The notes under the pieces: generated by a model
Database searches by the model: none
What the model was told of the DNA's origin: nothing
Seen by the model: only the letters and a program-made list of their open reading frames with translations
Part shown: one piece after another, positions 15,574 through 15,638 of the stretch
Position numbering within the stretch: the stretch's first letter is position 1
Layout of the letters: the number at the start of each line of letters is the position of its first letter
Assembly: GCA_002316385.1 (NCBI GenBank)
Contig: DCDL01000061.1
Span: 669 to 16,306 of the forward strand
DNA: 15,638 nt
DNA from: Clostridium sp. UBA1056
Lineage (GTDB): Bacteria; Bacillota; Clostridia; Clostridiales; Clostridiaceae
Reading direction: 5' to 3'
Translations under genes and position numbers: made by a program

Positions 15574-15600
15574 TAAAGATATATTTTATTCATACGATAA
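15574..15600 (+). promoter_or_regulatory. Second sigma-28 promoter, driving a gene beyond the window
   Basis: TAAAG (15574-15578) and TACGATAA (15593-15600), with 15 bp between TAAA and the -10 octamer, have the same spacing and the same CGATAA core as the flagellin promoter. It points out of the window on the + strand. Transcription would start near 15607. The 31 bases that follow show no start codon with an SD, so the gene it serves is outside. Confidence 0.7.
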
Positions 15601-15638
15601 TAGAAACATAAGAATAATTTTTATCCGATGACTACCCG

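Noticed and set aside
15624..15631. TCCGATGA resembling a sigma-28 -10 octamer
   Set aside because: There is no TAAA-like -35 at the correct distance. The well-spaced site at 15574-15600 is the better candidate.
15605..15638. Start of a possible structured leader or riboswitch at the window end
   Set aside because: Only about 30 bases of the predicted transcript are visible, too few to match any riboswitch class.

Overview
The window is one continuous stretch of a chemotaxis and flagellar gene cluster from a low-GC Gram-positive anaerobe, most likely a Clostridium sensu stricto or close relative. The basis is strong AT richness (roughly 30% GC by eye), AGA/TTA/ATA-dominated codon use, strong AGGAGG-type ribosome binding sites, and Firmicutes-type components (CheC, FliY with CheC-like active sites, FliW, CsrA, FlaG, FlgM, Maf). 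All 17 genes are on the + strand. The species cannot be fixed from the sequence alone. No mobile element, CRISPR array, tRNA or rRNA was seen, and no intergenic stretch exceeds about 200 bases.

Region 1 (1-5172) is the signalling and switch block: the 3' part of cheA (5' end outside the window), then cheC, cheY, cheW, fliM and fliY. Spacing is tight, and fliM and fliY overlap by 8 nt. Receptor-controlled CheA phosphorylates CheY. CheY-P binds the N-terminal peptides of the switch proteins FliM and FliY, while CheC and FliY both carry intact CheY-P phosphatase motifs. A perfect 11-bp hairpin that overlaps the fliY stop codon appears to end this unit.

Region 2 (5173-12749) is the late-assembly and checkpoint block. 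A 196-bp intergenic region with a large hairpin and overlapping promoter-like sequences leads into flgM (anti-sigma-28), flgN (chaperone), flgK and flgL (hook-filament junction), fliW and csrA (flagellin homeostasis), flaG, fliS (flagellin chaperone), fliD (filament cap) and a small fliT-like chaperone. The order matches the flgM-flgN-flgK-flgL-fliW-csrA block of Bacillus subtilis, but the flagellin gene lies after fliT rather than directly after csrA.

Region 3 (12750-15638) is the filament block. A near-consensus sigma-28 promoter drives a short 270-residue flagellin gene. Its leader carries a GGA-loop hairpin and a GGA-containing Shine-Dalgarno, the architecture expected of a CsrA-repressed flagellin mRNA. 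A strong terminator follows, then maf, a predicted flagellin glycosyltransferase. After a long hairpin, a second near-consensus sigma-28 promoter sits at the window edge and points to an unseen gene downstream.

The window therefore holds the two main flagellin checkpoints, FlgM/sigma-28 for transcription and FliW/CsrA for translation, together with their apparent target. I found no gene family here that looks previously undescribed. The less routine signals are regulatory and lie in the intergenic DNA.
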